This document shows, piece by piece, positions 14,666 to 16,137 of a stretch of DNA of 16,137 bases (within the stretch, counting starts at the first letter, position 1; the number at the start of each line of letters is the position of its first letter). The notes under the pieces are model-generated. The model did not search any database. It worked only from the letters and a program-made list of their open reading frames with translations, and had not been told where the DNA came from. The stretch comes from JAKAWM01 sp049966695. Its GTDB lineage: Bacteria > Actinomycetota > Acidimicrobiia > Acidimicrobiales > Palsa-688. A program made the position numbers and the translations under genes. The stretch spans positions 1 to 16,137 of the forward strand of contig JBMFUG010000063.1 in assembly GCA_049966695.1 (NCBI GenBank), given 5' to 3'.

Positions 14666-15750
14666 CCGATCGCGCCAGGGCGCGAACCTTCGGGTTCGCG
14701 CCGCCTGGCACGCGGAACCACGGTACAACGCGGTCGCGACCTTCGACGCGGATCTCCTGGACGAGCGCTTGCAGGAGCGCCTTGCGGGCCGGCACGGTGC
14801 CGTCGGTGAGCGCCTGTGCGATGTGGTGCCGCATGGCGGCGACCATCTCCTCGCGCCGGGCGCGCAGGTCGCGCCCCTTGGCGGCGAGCCCTTCGAGGCA
14901 CTTGCCGCACTGGGCCTCGGTGAGCGTGCCGGCCTCGAACGCTGAGAGGTAGCGTTCGATGGCCTCTTCGGCCTTGGTGATCCCGGCGTCGACGACGTCC
15001 AGCTCCTGCTCGTGGTTGGCGCGCTCGGCGCGTGCCCGGTGCCGGGCGGCCGTGACGGCCTTGTCGAACAGGTCGGTGTGCTCGTACGTGTGGAAGAGCG
15101 CGTCCAAGACGGCCGCGTCCAGGTCCTCGGCGGGCAGGCGTTCGGCGTCGCAGTAGGCCCTGCCGTAGCGCTGGCGGGTGAAGCACGTGTAGTAGCGGTA
15201 CCGGTAGCGGTTGCCGACGGCCGAGGTCCCGACGAAGTGCTTGCCGCAGCGGGCGCAGACGACGAGGCCGGCCAAGAGGAACGGCGAGGTGGCCGAAGCC
15301 AGTTTGGACCAGTCCTCGCCCCGGTCGGAAAGCAGCGCTTGGACTCGGTCGAAGAGCTTCTCGTCGACGAGGCGGGGGTGCGGACCGCCGTGGAGGGCGT
15401 CGCGGAAGAAGACCTTGCCCACCTAGACCGGGTTGCGCAGCACGGTGAGGACGGCCGTTTGGCTCCAGGGTCTCCCGGCCTTGGTGCGGTGCCCGGCCTC
15501 GTTCAGCCATACCGCGAGGGCGCGGGCGCCCTCGCGGCCATGCGCGTAGCGGTCGAAGATGACCGGCACGAGCGGCGCCTCGCTCGGGGCCGGGGTGAGG
15601 TAGCCCGTCTGGGGGTCGACGTCGTAGCCGAAGGGGCGCGACCCCCCCGCACCAGCCGCCACGGGCGGCCTTTCGCTCCATGCCGGCGATCACCCGGTCG
15701 ACGATGGTCGCCCGCTCGAACTCGGCGAACACAACGCAACCATTCAGGTC
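14666..15750 (-). pseudogene. Serine recombinase remnant (recombinase and zinc-ribbon domains)
   Basis: In reading order the remnant begins with FAEFERATIVDRVIAGMERKAARGGW, the end of a resolvase-type catalytic domain. It continues with the Recombinase domain (SRPFGYDVDPQTGYLTPA, TAVLTVLRNPV, GKVFFRD) and a zinc beta-ribbon (CARCGKHFVGT, YTCFTRQRYGRAYC). A helical coiled-coil segment and QEIRVEGRDRVVPWFRVP follow. Three lesions are visible. The N-terminal catalytic-serine domain is missing upstream of about 15750. One extra base in the G7 run (15642-15648) shifts the frame. A TAG at 15423-15425 replaces the Tyr codon of the family motif NPxYxG. At the 3' end the frame does not close before the tRNA but runs on through its antisense into lysA (to 14367), so the native C-terminus is lost. 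It is likely an integrase of a large-serine-recombinase element, now inactive. Confidence 0.85.
14674..14709 (+). terminator. Strong cUUCGg hairpin directly after tRNA-Arg
   Basis: GGCGCGAACC (14679-14688) pairs perfectly with GGTTCGCGCC (14693-14702) around a TTCG loop closed by C-G, the very stable cUUCGg tetraloop on the plus strand. GCCAG (14674-14678) and CTGGC (14705-14709) extend it after a 2-nt bulge. It begins 9 nt after the tRNA. No T-run follows, so termination or 3'-end processing of the tRNA transcript is a reasonable but unproven role. On the minus strand it lies within the recombinase remnant. Confidence 0.55.
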
Positions 15751-15831
15751 CCGGGCTGGTGCGGGGCGCGTGAGAGCCAGGGTTGGGGGCGGTGCTTGGG
15801 TGCTCGGCCAGACGGGGCGGCGGAGTGAGGG

Positions 15832-15850
15832 TGACCGCTGGAGGCGGTCA
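15832..15850 (-). terminator. Hairpin at the end of the IS66-like transposase
   Basis: TGACCGC (15832-15838) and GCGGTCA (15844-15850) form a perfect 7-bp stem with a 5-nt loop and include the transposase TGA stop. No T-run follows. It may shield or end the transposase transcript. Confidence 0.4.
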
Positions 15851-16137
15851 AGTCCGTGCCGGTGGCATCCAGGCGTCGGCCCGGAAGAGCCGCCCGAGGA
15901 CATCAAGCGCCCCCATGTCGTGCTTGCGTGCGGTCTGGATGTAGGAGCGGGTCGCGGCGAAGTGCTGGGCGTAGTCCCCGGCCTGGAGCAAACCGCTTAT
16001 CTTCTTGTGCAACTTGGCCATGCGAAGTGGCCTTTCCGCGTCGTTGTCCGTGAACGGTACGCGGAGATCGACCGCGAAGCGGGTGGCTTCCGGCTTCAGG
16101 TCTCGGAGCGCACATGCGAGGTTGTAGGACTTGCGCT
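15848..16137 (-). mobile_element. IS66-type transposase, C-terminal part (runs off window)
   Basis: The minus-strand frame is open from the window edge and ends with TGA at 15848-15850, giving 95 visible residues. It contains VPFTDNDAERPLRMAKLHKKISG, the region around the final acidic residue of the IS66 DDE domain (compare the family pattern N-x-AER-x-R-x-K-x-x-K-x-SG), then HFAATRSYIQTARKHDMGALDVLGRLF. The end is PPART. No ATG start is within the window. The next 97 bases toward the recombinase remnant (15751-15847) carry no gene, and I could not recognise the typical IS66 terminal repeat (GTAAGCG type), so the right end may be eroded. Whether the transposase is intact cannot be decided here. 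Confidence 0.85.

Overview
The window is a high-GC stretch of bacterial chromosome, most probably from an actinobacterium. Almost every gene lies on the minus strand. Reading in the direction of transcription (right to left) the order is lysA, hom, thrC, rho, rpmE, prfA, prmC, tsaC/sua5, glyA, wecA-type transferase, AtpZ-like, AtpI-like, atpB, atpE, atpF, atpH. This is the well-known actinobacterial lysA/thr/rho/prfA/rfe/atp neighbourhood (compare Mycobacterium and Streptomyces). The c-subunit, RF1, Rho and homoserine dehydrogenase sequences also look actinobacterial. A finer placement, such as Acidimicrobiia, would be a guess.

Region 1 (1-2646) is the F0 part of the ATP synthase operon: an AtpZ-like and an AtpI-like accessory protein, subunits a, c and b, and the first 50 codons of delta. 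Genes are coupled by tiny gaps or overlaps, including TAGTG at atpF/atpH. Region 2 (2773-10148) holds a polyprenyl-phosphate sugar-1-phosphate transferase for cell envelope synthesis, serine hydroxymethyltransferase, and a translation/transcription set (TsaC, PrmC, RF1, L31, Rho). PrmC methylates the GGQ motif of RF1, so prfA-prmC is a functional pair. Region 3 (10452-14398) is the aspartate-family amino acid block: diaminopimelate decarboxylase, homoserine dehydrogenase and threonine synthase. Homoserine kinase (thrB), often next to thrC in actinobacteria, is absent.

Region 4 (14594-16137) is an accessory edge. A plus-strand tRNA-Arg(CCG) gene abuts the 3' end of a decayed serine recombinase whose reading frame runs into the antisense of the tRNA, as expected if an element integrated at the tRNA 3' end. 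The recombinase has lost its catalytic domain, has a +1 shift at a run of seven G and a TAG in place of a conserved Tyr codon. Beyond it lies the C-terminal part of an IS66-type transposase running off the window.

Non-coding stretches of interest are the rho leader (about 300 nt, tandem hairpins at the start codon), the lysA/tRNA-Arg divergent region with repeated GGCCAGTC boxes, the lysA-hom gap with a duplicated hairpin element, and alternative hairpins between glyA and wecA. I did not find an obviously new multi-gene system. The most interesting material is the tRNA-adjacent element remnant, the rho leader, and a Met in the c-ring at the position linked with natural bedaquiline resistance in some mycobacteria.
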